Assembly: GCF_024029335.1 (NCBI RefSeq)
Contig: NZ_CP097116.1
Coordinates: forward strand, 1,302,001-1,366,000
Length of the DNA: 64,000 bases
Source of the DNA: Fructilactobacillus myrtifloralis
GTDB taxonomy: Bacteria; Bacillota; Bacilli; Lactobacillales; Lactobacillaceae
Reading direction: 5' to 3'
This document shows positions 17,884 to 26,883 of this stretch, piece after piece. The translations under genes and the position numbers were made by a program. The notes below the pieces were generated by a model. It was not told the origin of the DNA, did not search any database, and saw only the letters and a program-made list of their open reading frames with translations. Each line of letters starts with the position of its first letter. The first letter of the stretch is position 1.

Positions 17884-19722
17884 ATGTGGCGATATTTAAA
17901 GCGTTTAATTATTGGCCGACCACTGAAAAGTACTGATGAATCCGGGCAATCCCTGACGAAATTTAAGGGCTTGGCGCTCTTGTCATCTGATGCCTTATCC
18001 TCAGTGGCCTACGGAACGGAACAAATTACGGTAGTCTTGATTACGTTATCGACCGCCGCCCTCATGTATCAAATGTGGATCGGGTTGCTAGTGTTAGTGT
18101 TACTAGCAGCCATTACCCTGTCGTATCGTCAAATCATCTATGCTTACCCCTCTGGTGGGGGAGCGTACGTGGTTGCACGCACCAACTGGGGGGAAGGCGC
18201 CGGCCTGGTTGCCGGGGGCTCCCTACTGGTTGATTACATGTTAACCGTGGCGGTTTCGACCACCTCTGGAACGGAAGCCATCACCTCTGCCATTCCGAGT
18301 CTTTATCACTACCAGGTGCCCATCGCGGTGCTAATCGTGCTGTTTATCATGGTATTGAACTTACGGGGAATGCGCGATTCGGCCGCGTTTCTGGTCATCC
18401 CGGTGTACTTCTTTATCTTAATGATTATTTTGATGATCATCATCGGTGGCTATAACATTCTGACGGGGAAAATCGCGTACCACGCGGCTGCGCCGCTGAA
18501 CGCTTCGGTGAAGGGCATGACGTTGCTGCTCTTCTTCAAAGCCCTTTCGGCAGGGTCAGCCTCCCTGACTGGAGTGGAAGCCATCAGTAATGCCGTTCCT
18601 AATTTTAAGCAGCCTAGTCGGAAGAATGCGGCGAATACGTTGGCATTAATGGCCATTATTTTGGCGCTTTTCTTTGGTTCCATCACCTGCTTGAGTTACT
18701 ACATGGGCATTATTCCCAACGTTAAGGATACCGTGTTGTCCCAAATCGGGAGCGGAGTCTTTGGCCACGGGTTCTTCTATTACATGTTGCAACTTGCGAC
18801 CGCGCTAATTCTAGCGGTTGCTGCTAACACGGGATTCTCGGCCTTTCCAATCCTGGCCTACAACATGGCGAAGGATAAGTATTTGCCGCACGCCTACCTG
18901 GATAAGGGGGATCGTCTCGGTTATTCCAACGGAATTATTTCACTGGCGATTGGAGCCATCACGTTGATTTTGGTTTTCAACGGGAAGACCAATCTGTTGA
19001 TTCCACTTTATGCCGTCGGGGTGTTTGTGCCATTTACCCTGTCACAGTCCGGGATGATTGTGCACTGGTTCCATCATAAGGAAGGTTTCTGGCCGGGAAA
19101 GATGTTCATTAACCTAGTTGGAGCTGGAATGTCTTTGATGCTGGTAGTCATCCTGTTTTCCCTCCGCTTTAGGGACGTTTGGCCGTACCTGATCATCATG
19201 CCGTTGATTTTGTACATGTTTTATCGGATTCACAATCACTACGAGCAAGTGGCGCGTCAGTTACGGATTGATAACAAGGATGCCGCCGCCCAAATTCGCA
19301 AGTACGATGGGTCAACGGTGATTGTGTTGGTCGGAAACGTGACGCAAGTTACCCGCCAGGCAATCAGCTATGCCACTTCGATTGCGAACCAGGTGGTTGC
19401 CGTCCACGTCTCCTTTAATTCTGATCCGGAGAGTGAAAAGAAGATTGAGGACCAGTTTAAGCATGAATATCCAGACATTCGGTTTGTTAACATTCACACT
19501 TCATACCGCTCCCTCAACGATCCGGTGCTCCGGTTCTGTGATGTAATTGCCCGCAAGGACGATGAGATTAACTACTCCACGACCGTGCTTGTTCCGCAGT
19601 TTGTGCCTCGGCACCACTGGCAACAAGTCCTGCATAACCAAACGGGACTGCGGCTTAGAGCAGCGCTTAATTCGCGGCAAAACATCATTGTCTCAACCTA
19701 TAACTATCATTTAAGTAATTAA
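17884..19722 (+). CDS. kimA: KimA-type potassium importer (APC superfamily)
   Basis: A 612-residue membrane transporter with twelve or so helices in the first 450 residues and a soluble USP-like domain of about 150 residues at the C-terminus. The N-terminal segment KGLALLSSDALSSVAYGTEQI and the SYRQIIYAYPSGGGAY and GSLLVDYMLTVAVS motifs closely match KimA (YdaO), the high-affinity H+/K+ symporter of B. subtilis whose activity and expression are restrained by c-di-AMP. Many databases label such proteins only as amino acid permeases. It has its own promoter and ends at a terminator shared with lrgB. The assignment rests on recalled family sequence, not on a search. Confidence 0.82.
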   Translation: MWRYLKRLIIGRPLKSTDESGQSLTKFKGLALLSSDALSSVAYGTEQITVVLITLSTAALMYQMWIGLLVLVLLAAITLSYRQIIYAYPSGGGAYVVARTNWGEGAGLVAGGSLLVDYMLTVAVSTTSGTEAITSAIPSLYHYQVPIAVLIVLFIMVLNLRGMRDSAAFLVIPVYFFILMIILMIIIGGYNILTGKIAYHAAAPLNASVKGMTLLLFFKALSAGSASLTGVEAISNAVPNFKQPSRKNAANTLALMAIILALFFGSITCLSYYMGIIPNVKDTVLSQIGSGVFGHGFFYYMLQLATALILAVAANTGFSAFPILAYNMAKDKYLPHAYLDKGDRLGYSNGIISLAIGAITLILVFNGKTNLLIPLYAVGVFVPFTLSQSGMIVHWFHHKEGFWPGKMFINLVGAGMSLMLVVILFSLRFRDVWPYLIIMPLILYMFYRIHNHYEQVARQLRIDNKDAAAQIRKYDGSTVIVLVGNVTQVTRQAISYATSIANQVVAVHVSFNSDPESEKKIEDQFKHEYPDIRFVNIHTSYRSLNDPVLRFCDVIARKDDEINYSTTVLVPQFVPRHHWQQVLHNQTGLRLRAALNSRQNIIVSTYNYHLSN

Positions 19723-19733
19723 ATTTATCCACA

Positions 19734-19766
19734 AAAAAACCGTTCGGAGAACCGAACGGTTTTTTA
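19734..19766. terminator. Bidirectional terminator between kimA and lrgB
   Basis: AAAAAACCGTTCGG and CCGAACGGTTTTTT form a perfect stem with a 4-nt loop between converging genes. Confidence 0.92.
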
Positions 19767-19776
19767 TATGATTAAT

Positions 19777-20514
19777 TTATAAATGAACCAGATTAGCAAA
19801 GATGGGCACGACAATGTCCACCACGATTGAGATAATGACCACTGAGATAGCAGCCATGGAACCCTGCACTTCACCCAGTTGGAGCGCTTTCGCTGATCCT
19901 AACGTGTGCCCGGCGGTTCCCAGTCCGAGCCCCACGCCGATTGGATTCTTGAGGTGGAAAATTTTAATTAACCAGTCCCCAATGGCGTAAATGATGACGG
20001 CGTTCAAAATGCAGGCCATCGCGGTTACGGCTGGAATACCGTGAATCCCAGCGGCAATTGGCATTGCAACGGCCGTGGTAGCTGCCTGCGGTAACATTGA
20101 GGCAATTCCGGCGTTGTTAAGCCCGAGGAGCTTTGAGACAAAGTACATGATAATGACCGAAATGGTCAGCCCAATCACCAGAGCCAGGATGATTTCTATC
20201 CAGTACTTCTTCACAATATCATTGCGTTTGAACAGGGGAATGGCAAAGGCAATCGTAGCGGGATACAGGAACCAGAAGATGATGTCACCACCAGGCTTGT
20301 AGAGGTTTTTGTAAACCCAGACGACGTCGAGATTAGTTACTTTGGCTAGTAACCAGAGCAAGAACACCCCGAGCACCATGCTGACAAAGAGCGGTTGGAA
20401 GAGGAAAAACCCCTTGGTCTTTTTAAACAGCACCGTACCGATTAGATAGACGACGAGCGAGAGGGCGATTCCAAACATCGGCGTCCCCAAGAATTTTAAT
20501 AATTCAGCTTGCAT
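19777..20514 (-). CDS. lrgB: LrgB/CidB family membrane protein
   Basis: A 245-residue integral membrane protein with about seven helices. Family signatures include ATIAFAIPLFKR, SMLPQAATTAVAMPIA and the GLGTAGHTLGSAKAL stretch. LrgB works with LrgA; in staphylococci and streptococci the pair has been linked to murein hydrolase control and to pyruvate uptake. It is translated seven bases after lrgA on the minus strand. There is no lytS/lytR pair in the window to regulate it. Confidence 0.93.
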   Translation of the reverse strand: MQAELLKFLGTPMFGIALSLVVYLIGTVLFKKTKGFFLFQPLFVSMVLGVFLLWLLAKVTNLDVVWVYKNLYKPGGDIIFWFLYPATIAFAIPLFKRNDIVKKYWIEIILALVIGLTISVIIMYFVSKLLGLNNAGIASMLPQAATTAVAMPIAAGIHGIPAVTAMACILNAVIIYAIGDWLIKIFHLKNPIGVGLGLGTAGHTLGSAKALQLGEVQGSMAAISVVIISIVVDIVVPIFANLVHL

Positions 20515-20520
20515 ATGTAA

Positions 20521-20922
20521 CTACTCCTTTCCGGGAAAGAGGCGCTGGCGCAGCCAGATGAGGGCCGTGGCTACGAGAGCCACCGAGACTAACATGACCA
20601 CCGTTGAGATGATAATCATGACGATCATTTGGAGTCCCGAATGCTTCATGATGTTCAGGTCGGCGGCCAGTTGAATTCCAGAGGGAACAAAGAGAAAGGC
20701 CAAGATGCTAATCAAGAAGTTACCGACCTTTTCCACGTGAACTGGTTTGATCAGGCGGAAAGTGAGTAGGAGATACAGCAGGATTAACCCGATGACCGGT
20801 GCTGGAACCGGGAAATTTGCGGGAAATAGAGCTGAAATTAAGTAGGAAACAAATAAAATCACGGCATAAATTCCCATTTGCACTAAAATGGGGGCCGCTG
20901 GTTGTGAATCTTTAGATGACAT
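20521..20922 (-). CDS. lrgA: LrgA/CidA family holin-like protein
   Basis: A 133-residue membrane protein with four hydrophobic segments and the family pattern FPVPAPVIGLILLYLLL and NFLISILAFLFVPSGIQL. It is the holin-like partner of LrgB. The ORF is preceded by a GGGAGTTTTTT leader, a TATAAT box and a Rex/FNR-like inverted repeat at 20940-20957. Substrate and role in this organism are not shown by sequence; pyruvate transport is the most recent proposal for the family. Confidence 0.9.
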   Translation of the reverse strand: MSSKDSQPAAPILVQMGIYAVILFVSYLISALFPANFPVPAPVIGLILLYLLLTFRLIKPVHVEKVGNFLISILAFLFVPSGIQLAADLNIMKHSGLQMIVMIIISTVVMLVSVALVATALIWLRQRLFPGKE

Positions 20923-20939
20923 GAAAAAACTCCCTTCAA

Positions 20940-20957
20940 TTGTGATTTATTTCACTA
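20940..20957 (-). promoter_or_regulatory. Rex- or FNR/CRP-like box before lrgA
   Basis: Plus-strand TTGTGA-N6-TCACTA matches the Rex site TTGTGA-N6-TCACAA at 11 of 12 defined positions, and also resembles TGTGA-N6-TCACA sites of the CRP/FNR family. It lies at the expected lrgA transcript start, where a bound protein would repress. Confidence 0.5.
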
Positions 20958-20959
20958 CC

Positions 20960-20987
20960 ATTATACCAGAGCCCCCGTGAAACGCAA
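20960..20987 (-). promoter_or_regulatory. lrgAB promoter
   Basis: On the minus strand TTGCGT (20982-20987) and TATAAT (20960-20965) are 16 bp apart, immediately after the upstream YigZ gene. Confidence 0.65.
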
Positions 20988-21635
20988 TCAGGCTTGGGGG
21001 CGTTTCACTGGTTGTTCGACGAATTGCGGCCCCGCACTTTGAATGGTAACGTTGCCGGCCAGGTGATTAGTTAAAGCTGTTTTGAGAGGTTCCAATTGAT
21101 CCTGGGCCACAGAGGTAGTGACGGTCACCTCCGTTTGAAAATCAACGTTTTGAACTTCAAGGTGGTGGGTAGTTAAAAAATAGGTTAATTGATCATAGTT
21201 TTTGTAGCTCACGGTAATTTGCAGGCCTTCGTGCTGGACGATGGCGACGGTTCCAACGGCCGCAATGACTTTTGAAGTGGCGTTACTGTAAGCCCGGATT
21301 AGTCCGCCCGCGCCGAGCTTAATGCCGCCAAAGTAACGGGTCACGACGACGGCAACGTCGTGGAGGTGTTCCTGCTTAAGCACCTCTAAAATGGGAACAC
21401 CTGCCGTCCCGCTGGGTTCCCCGTTATCACTTTCCCGTTGCACGTGGTCGTCTGCTCCAAGCAGGTAAGCAAAGCAGTTGTGGGTGGCTTTTTTGTGCTC
21501 CGTTTGGATGCGGGTTAGAAAGTCCGTGGCCTCTGCCTCGCTCTGAACGCGGGCAACGTTAGCAATAAACTTAGACTTTTTAATTTCTAGGGTATGGGTG
21601 CCCGCTTTGGTAATGGTTAAAAATGGTTGTGCCAT
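20988..21635 (-). CDS. YigZ/IMPACT family protein
   Basis: A 215-residue protein of the YigZ/YvyE (UPF0029, IMPACT) family. The N-terminal domain has KKSKFIANVARVQSEAEA, ATHNCFAYLLG, SDNGEPSGTAGVPILEVL and VVTRYFGGIKLGAGGLIRAY, the signature block of the family. The C-terminal half matches the DUF1949 ferredoxin-like domain. Eukaryotic IMPACT modulates translation control; the bacterial function is not settled. It is divergent from comFA, the usual arrangement (yvyE-comFA) in Bacillota. A GGAGCC ribosome-binding site precedes its ATG. Confidence 0.93.
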   Translation of the reverse strand: MAQPFLTITKAGTHTLEIKKSKFIANVARVQSEAEATDFLTRIQTEHKKATHNCFAYLLGADDHVQRESDNGEPSGTAGVPILEVLKQEHLHDVAVVVTRYFGGIKLGAGGLIRAYSNATSKVIAAVGTVAIVQHEGLQITVSYKNYDQLTYFLTTHHLEVQNVDFQTEVTVTTSVAQDQLEPLKTALTNHLAGNVTIQSAGPQFVEQPVKRPQA

Positions 21636-21674
21636 GAGAAGGCTCCTTTCCGTATCTCTGGTAGAGGTGAAGGT

Positions 21675-22997
21675 ATGAACGAACTTGATTTGGCGGGTCG
21701 CTTAGTACCCGTGACTGCCGAGCAGCAGCGGGGATGGGCGAATGAGCCTGGGATCCAACTAACCCCCGCGTTGCAGGTATTATCTACTGTTATTCATTGT
21801 AACCGATGCCACAATGATTGTGAAAAGGAAGTCAGCCAGCTGCCGACTGGCGACTATTACTGTCGCAACTGTATTAACCTCGGTCGGCTTGACAGTTCCA
21901 TGGCGCTCGCCACCAGGGCGGAACCGAATGCGTTTCAAGTTGCAGCGACTCCGGTGTTAGCCTGGGTTGGCAAGTTAACGCCCGACCAACAAAGCTGTGC
22001 AGCCCAAATTCGCCAGGGCTTTCAAACCCACCAATCCCAGTTACTATGGGCGGTGACGGGGGCTGGTAAAACCGAGATTTCGTTTGTCGGGATTGCCTGG
22101 GCGCTGGAGCAGGGTTTACGAGTGGCGATTGCCTCGCCCCGGGTCGATGTTTGTTTAGAACTCTTTCCGCGCTACCAGGCGGCATTTCCCACCATTCCGA
22201 TGGTGCTCTTGCATGGGCAACAACAAACACCATACTCGTATCGGCAACTAACCATCTGTACGACTCATCAGTTGTTGCGCTTTCAGGCCGCGTTCGATGT
22301 GTTAATCCTAGACGAAGTAGATGCGTTTCCCTATGCCGGTAATCCCACTTTGGCGATGGCCACCCAGCGAGCGGTGAAACCACAGGGCGCGTTATTGTTG
22401 ATGACGGCAACGCCTAGTCGCCAGTTGCAACGGGAGTATCGCGGGCGCATTGCCTACTTACCGCGTCGGTTCCATGGGTTTCCGTTACCCCAATTGCGGT
22501 GGCGGTTGGCCTACCGCTGGCGTCACCAGCTAGACCGCGGCCGCTTACCAAGGATTTTAAAGCGGTTGGTCCAGCAGAAAGTGCAGGCCCAGCAACCCTT
22601 TTTGCTGTTTGTGCCCCGGATTCGGGACCTGGCGGTGATTGATGGCTACCTAGCTAAGTGGTTTGAAAATCGGGTGCAGTGGGAAACTGTCTACGCGGGT
22701 GATGAAGCACGGATTGCGAAGGTGAATAAAATGCGACAGCGGGAGGTTTTGTTTTTAGTGACCACGACCATTTTGGAACGGGGCGTAACCTTTCCCGGGA
22801 TTGATGTGATTATTTTAGGAGGCGACGACCGGGTCTTTTCGGTGGCCTCGCTCGTGCAAATGGCCGGTCGGGTTGGGCGGAAAGCGACCCGGCCGACGGG
22901 GACCGTGGATTGCATCGTGGCAGCCTATACCACCAATGTTATTCAAGCGAGACACCAAATTGCCCAGATGAATCGGAGAGCTCACTCCCATGCGTGA
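21675..22997 (+). CDS. comFA: Competence protein ComFA, DEAD-like DNA helicase/translocase
   Basis: The ATP-driven motor that helps pull single-stranded DNA into the cell during transformation. From the ATG at 21675 (ribosome-binding site AGAGGTGAAG) it has 440 residues. It carries a four-cysteine zinc finger (C42, C45 and C63, C66), Walker A AVTGAGKTE (126-134), a DEVD box (213-216), an MTATPS motif III and a QMAGRVGRK motif VI. The open frame extends 16 codons upstream, overlapping the divergent gene. It overlaps comFC by eight bases. Confidence 0.94.
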   Translation: MNELDLAGRLVPVTAEQQRGWANEPGIQLTPALQVLSTVIHCNRCHNDCEKEVSQLPTGDYYCRNCINLGRLDSSMALATRAEPNAFQVAATPVLAWVGKLTPDQQSCAAQIRQGFQTHQSQLLWAVTGAGKTEISFVGIAWALEQGLRVAIASPRVDVCLELFPRYQAAFPTIPMVLLHGQQQTPYSYRQLTICTTHQLLRFQAAFDVLILDEVDAFPYAGNPTLAMATQRAVKPQGALLLMTATPSRQLQREYRGRIAYLPRRFHGFPLPQLRWRLAYRWRHQLDRGRLPRILKRLVQQKVQAQQPFLLFVPRIRDLAVIDGYLAKWFENRVQWETVYAGDEARIAKVNKMRQREVLFLVTTTILERGVTFPGIDVIILGGDDRVFSVASLVQMAGRVGRKATRPTGTVDCIVAAYTTNVIQARHQIAQMNRRAHSHA

Positions 22998-23670
22998 GCA
23001 GTGTTTGTGGTGTGCACAACCCCTACGGCAGCAGTTACCAATCTCGTTTTTGCTTAGTTTCAGACCGTATCAGGCTCCAGAATTATGTGCGAAGTGCGAG
23101 CGCCTTTTCGCCCGCCCGACCGGTCCCCAGTGCCCGCAATGTGGTCGGTTTCAAGCCACGACGAGTCGGTGTCGGGATTGTCAGGAATGGAACCGCAGGG
23201 AGGCAGTCCCGTTAGTAAACCAGGCGCTGTATCCGTATCACGGCCTAATGCAAACCTACTTAGAGCGGTATAAATTTCAGGGCGATTATGCCCTGCGTTC
23301 GCTTGTGAAAGCAGCGCTCGTCCAGGCGTGTCAACGCGAGCAGGAGTTAATCGTGCCGGTCCCACTGGCCCCTAAGCAGCTAGCGCTGCGGAAGTTTAAT
23401 CAGGTAACTGGGTGGTTAACGGACGTCGCTTTCGTCCCCGCGCTCACGGCCAAGCCGAAACTGGTGAGTCAACACCAACAAACCCGCCGCCAACGATTAG
23501 CGGACTGGCAACCCTTTGCCCTTAATCCAAACACTAAAGCGCAACTCTCGGGGGCCCGCGTCTGCTTGGTCGATGACGTGTATACAACGGGACAAACCCT
23601 CCACCAGGCTCAACGGTTACTTTTGGCAGTCGGGGTGCGACAAGTTCGGAGTGTGACGGTAGCCCGGTAA
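22990..23670 (+). CDS. comFC: Competence protein ComFC, phosphoribosyltransferase-like
   Basis: Needed for DNA uptake along with ComFA. The 226-residue protein has an N-terminal zinc ribbon with eight cysteines in CxxC pairs (C5/C8, C33/C36, C48/C51, C61/C64) and a C-terminal type I phosphoribosyltransferase domain with the PRPP loop VCLVDDVYTTGQT. It is translationally coupled to comFA. Natural competence cannot be concluded from these two genes alone, since they are also kept in many non-transformed lactobacilli. Confidence 0.93.
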   Translation: MREQCLWCAQPLRQQLPISFLLSFRPYQAPELCAKCERLFARPTGPQCPQCGRFQATTSRCRDCQEWNRREAVPLVNQALYPYHGLMQTYLERYKFQGDYALRSLVKAALVQACQREQELIVPVPLAPKQLALRKFNQVTGWLTDVAFVPALTAKPKLVSQHQQTRRQRLADWQPFALNPNTKAQLSGARVCLVDDVYTTGQTLHQAQRLLLAVGVRQVRSVTVAR

Positions 23671-23674
23671 TTAA

Positions 23675-23703
23675 TTGTTATTTGAGTGCATATTAACTAT
23701 AAT
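23675..23703 (+). promoter_or_regulatory. hpf promoter
   Basis: TTGTTA (23675-23680) and TATAAT (23698-23703) have a 17-bp spacer, about 48 bp upstream of hpf. Confidence 0.7.
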
Positions 23704-23750
23704 AAAGGTTGAGTGTGAAATAGTGGTAGGCAAAAAAGGAGATCCGGATT

Positions 23751-24284
23751 ATGTTATCATTTAATGTTCGTGGCGATGACGTCGATGTTACCCCTGAGGT
23801 ACGGCAAACAATTGAGCAGCAGGTCGAACAGCTTAATGCGGAACTAGCAGAGGGCGTCGATGCGGTAGCACACGTTAATTTAGTTGGGTATCCGGATCAA
23901 CTGATTAAGGCTGAAATTACGATTATCTTTCCATTTTTATTACTCCGCGGAGAAGCAACGAGCAACCAACTCAAGACGAGCGTTGCAAATGCGGTGGCTC
24001 AAATCATGGACCAAATTAAGCGGTACCGCACGAACGTTAACCACCACGCCGAACAGGTCGGCCACAAGCCCCTGTTCAAACCGGAGGAGACTCCGGCGGT
24101 CACCCTTGATGTGGTCCGAAAAAAACGGATTCCGTTAAAGCAAATGGATTCAGAAACCGCGATTTTGCAAATGAACTTACTGAATCATGATTTTTACGTA
24201 TACAAAGACATTAATAACGAAACGATTAACATCATTTACCGGCGTAACGATGTTCACTACGGTCAGATTACGACGGAAAGTTAA
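23751..24284 (+). CDS. hpf: Long-form ribosome hibernation promoting factor
   Basis: Dimerises 70S ribosomes to inactive 100S particles in stationary phase. The 177-residue length and two-domain layout define the long form: an N-terminal S30AE ribosome-binding domain (about 1-100, beginning MLSFNVRGDDVDVTPEV) and a C-terminal dimerisation domain (about 120-177) containing VRKKRIPLKQMDSETAILQM and the final NIIYRRNDVHYGQI. It has its own promoter and terminator and lies between comFC and secA, as in B. subtilis. Confidence 0.96.
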   Translation: MLSFNVRGDDVDVTPEVRQTIEQQVEQLNAELAEGVDAVAHVNLVGYPDQLIKAEITIIFPFLLLRGEATSNQLKTSVANAVAQIMDQIKRYRTNVNHHAEQVGHKPLFKPEETPAVTLDVVRKKRIPLKQMDSETAILQMNLLNHDFYVYKDINNETINIIYRRNDVHYGQITTES

Positions 24285-24299
24285 TGCTTGGTAGTCGAA

Positions 24300-24337
24300 G
24301 AGCTCTCAAAAACTTATTTTTGGGAGCTTTCCTTTTC
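24300..24337 (+). terminator. Terminator after hpf
   Basis: AGCTCTCAAAAA pairs with TTTTTGGGAGCT across a CTTA loop, with one G-T pair, followed by an interrupted T-rich tract. Confidence 0.75.
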
Positions 24338-24446
24338 TAAGCGTAATTAAACTGATTTTAATTAAAGTGGGAAAATGTTAAAATTAAAAGTATCTAGACA
24401 ACCGTTTACAAGAAATTCAAATGGAAACAATGAGGAGATTTAAAGC

Positions 24447-26813
24447 ATGGCAACGAACGTATTAAAAAAATGGGTCGAAAGCGATAAGCGGCGCATCAAA
24501 CAACTGGGCCAGCTTGCCGACCAAGTGAGCGCTTATTCAGAAGAATATCGCAACCTGAGTGATGCCGACTTACAGGCTAAAACCCCAGAATTCAAAGAAC
24601 GCTACCAACAAGGGGCTAGTTTAGATGACTTACTGCCCGAAGCCTTTGCGGTCGTCCGTGAGGGAGCCCGCCGGGTCTTAGGAATGACCCCGTTCCGGGT
24701 ACAAATCATGGGGGGAATTGTGCTCCATGAAGGAAACATTGCTGAAATGAAAACCGGGGAAGGGAAAACCCTGACGGCCACGATGCCGGTTTACCTGAAT
24801 GCTTTATCAGGCAAAGGGGTTCACGTGGTTACGGTTAACGAATACCTATCAGCCCGGGATGCTGAACAGATGGGAGAACTGTACAACTGGTTAGGACTTT
24901 CGGTGGGGGTAAATACTGCCGAAAAGAATCCCGAGGAAAAGCGGGCGGCCTACAACGCTGACATTACGTACTCCACTAACAGTGAAATTGGGTTTGACTA
25001 CCTGCGCGATAACATGGTGGTTTACAAAGAAGACCGGGTGCAACGCCCCTTAAACTTTGCGTTAGTTGATGAAGTAGATTCAATTTTAATCGATGAGGCG
25101 CGGACACCGTTGATTATCTCTGGGCAAGCTCAGGGAGCTAACGAACTGTACCGGCAGGCCGATCGCTTTGCCAAGACCCTGACGGCGAAGGATGATTTCA
25201 AGGTCGATTTGGAAACCAAGACGGTTTCGTTAACCGAACAGGGGATCCAAAAGGCCGATCAGTTCTTCAACTTAAAGAACATTTATGACACTGATAACAC
25301 GGCTTTGACCCACCACATTGACCAGGCCTTACGGGCTAACTACGTCATGGAACGGGATAAGGATTACGTGGTGAAGGATGACGAAGTGCTCATCGTGGAC
25401 TCCTTTACCGGGCGGATCATGGAAGGTCGGCGGTTCTCGGACGGTCTGCACCAGGCCTTAGAAGCGAAGGAAGGCGTGACCATCCAAGAGGAAAGTAAGA
25501 CGATGGCCAACATCACGTACCAAAACCTTTTCCGGCGGTACAGTAAGTTAGCCGGGATGACGGGAACGGCCAAGACCGAACAAGAAGAATTCCGGGAAAT
25601 TTATAACATGAACGTGGTCAGCATTCCGACCAACAAGCCGGTGGTTCGGGTTGACGAACCAGATGTGTTATATCCCACCCTTCAATCCAAGTTTGATGCG
25701 GTGATTGCGAAGGTTAAAGCCCTCCACAAACGGGGACAACCAATCCTGTTGGGGACTGTGGCAGTGGAAACGTCTGAATACCTCTCCAACCGGTTAGACC
25801 AAGAACACGTTCCCCACGTGGTTTTGAATGCCAAAAACCACGCTAAGGAAGCAGACATCGTGGCGAATGCCGGGCAAAAGGGTGCCGTTACGATTGCCAC
25901 TAACATGGCCGGGCGGGGAACCGATATTAAACTCGGACCCGGGGTCGTTGGCGTTGGTGGACTGGCCGTAATTGGGACCGAACGGCATGAATCGCGGCGA
26001 ATTGATAACCAACTCCGGGGCCGGGCCGGGCGGCAAGGTGACCCCGGTTATTCCCAATTCTATCTGTCACTGGAAGATGATTTGATGCGGCGGTTTGGTT
26101 CGGAACGAATCAAGAACGTCCTAAACACCCTTAAAGTGGAAGACGACGATGCCGTAATCAGAAGTCGGATGATTACCAAACAGGTCGAATCTGCCCAAAA
26201 GCGGGTTGAAGGAAATAACTATGATTCGCGAAAGAACGTGTTGAAGTATGACAACGTGATGTCAGAACAACGGGACGTGATTTACGGCGAACGAAACCGG
26301 GTAATTGAAGAAAATCAGTCCCTACGTTGGGTAATTATGCCAATGGTCGAACGCACGATTGACCGGATTGTTTCCCTGCATACCCAGGGGGACCCTAAGG
26401 ATTGGCATTTGGATACGATTGTTGATTTTGCCGCTAGTTGTCTGGTAAGTCCCAATGAAATTAGCATTGACGACTTAGAAGGTAAGAGCGCAACGGAAAT
26501 CAAGGATTACTTGACCCAGTTGGCCCGCAATGCCTACGATGAAAAGGCCCAACAATTCCCAGATCCGAGTCAGTTACTGGAATTTGAAAAGGTGGTTATT
26601 TTACGGGTGGTCGATGACCACTGGACGAATCACATTGACGCCATGGACCAACTACGAGAAGCGATTGGGCTCCGTGGTTACGGTCAATTAAACCCGCTCG
26701 TTGAATACCAACGGGAAGGGTTCCGGATGTTTGAAGAAATGGTTGCGGACATTGACTATGACGTGACCCGACTCTTTATGAAAGCAGAAATTCGCCAAAA
26801 CATTCAAAGATAA
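24447..26813 (+). CDS. secA: Preprotein translocase ATPase SecA
   Basis: Motor that pushes unfolded secretory proteins through SecYEG. The 788-residue protein has Walker A MKTGEGKT (101-108), the [11 protein letters not shown] Walker B, a preprotein-binding domain inserted after it, the helicase motif [13 protein letters not shown], and [12 protein letters not shown]. It ends in [11 protein letters not shown] with no C-terminal zinc-binding tail, which is common in lactobacilli where SecB is absent. secG is at 49 kb. It precedes prfB as in other Bacillota. Confidence 0.97.
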   Translation: MATNVLKKWVESDKRRIKQLGQLADQVSAYSEEYRNLSDADLQAKTPEFKERYQQGASLDDLLPEAFAVVREGARRVLGMTPFRVQIMGGIVLHEGNIAEMKTGEGKTLTATMPVYLNALSGKGVHVVTVNEYLSARDAEQMGELYNWLGLSVGVNTAEKNPEEKRAAYNADITYSTNSEIGFDYLRDNMVVYKEDRVQRPLNFALVDEVDSILIDEARTPLIISGQAQGANELYRQADRFAKTLTAKDDFKVDLETKTVSLTEQGIQKADQFFNLKNIYDTDNTALTHHIDQALRANYVMERDKDYVVKDDEVLIVDSFTGRIMEGRRFSDGLHQALEAKEGVTIQEESKTMANITYQNLFRRYSKLAGMTGTAKTEQEEFREIYNMNVVSIPTNKPVVRVDEPDVLYPTLQSKFDAVIAKVKALHKRGQPILLGTVAVETSEYLSNRLDQEHVPHVVLNAKNHAKEADIVANAGQKGAVTIATNMAGRGTDIKLGPGVVGVGGLAVIGTERHESRRIDNQLRGRAGRQGDPGYSQFYLSLEDDLMRRFGSERIKNVLNTLKVEDDDAVIRSRMITKQVESAQKRVEGNNYDSRKNVLKYDNVMSEQRDVIYGERNRVIEENQSLRWVIMPMVERTIDRIVSLHTQGDPKDWHLDTIVDFAASCLVSPNEISIDDLEGKSATEIKDYLTQLARNAYDEKAQQFPDPSQLLEFEKVVILRVVDDHWTNHIDAMDQLREAIGLRGYGQLNPLVEYQREGFRMFEEMVADIDYDVTRLFMKAEIRQNIQR

Positions 26814-26815
26814 CC

Positions 26816-26847
26816 AAAAAACGAAGGACTGCGGTTCTTCGTTTTTT
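26816..26847 (+). terminator. Terminator between secA and prfB
   Basis: AAAAAACGAAG and CTTCGTTTTTT form the stem around a GACTGCGGTT loop. prfB starts only about 37 bp beyond, so some read-through is likely. Confidence 0.75.
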
Positions 26848-26883
26848 CGAATCAAAGACGATGCAAACAAGGAGTAGATGCAG

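Noticed and set aside
22151-22342. Small overlapping ORFs inside comFA, groEL, uvrA and other long genes
   Set aside because: They are shadow frames without ribosome-binding sites or recognisable protein features.
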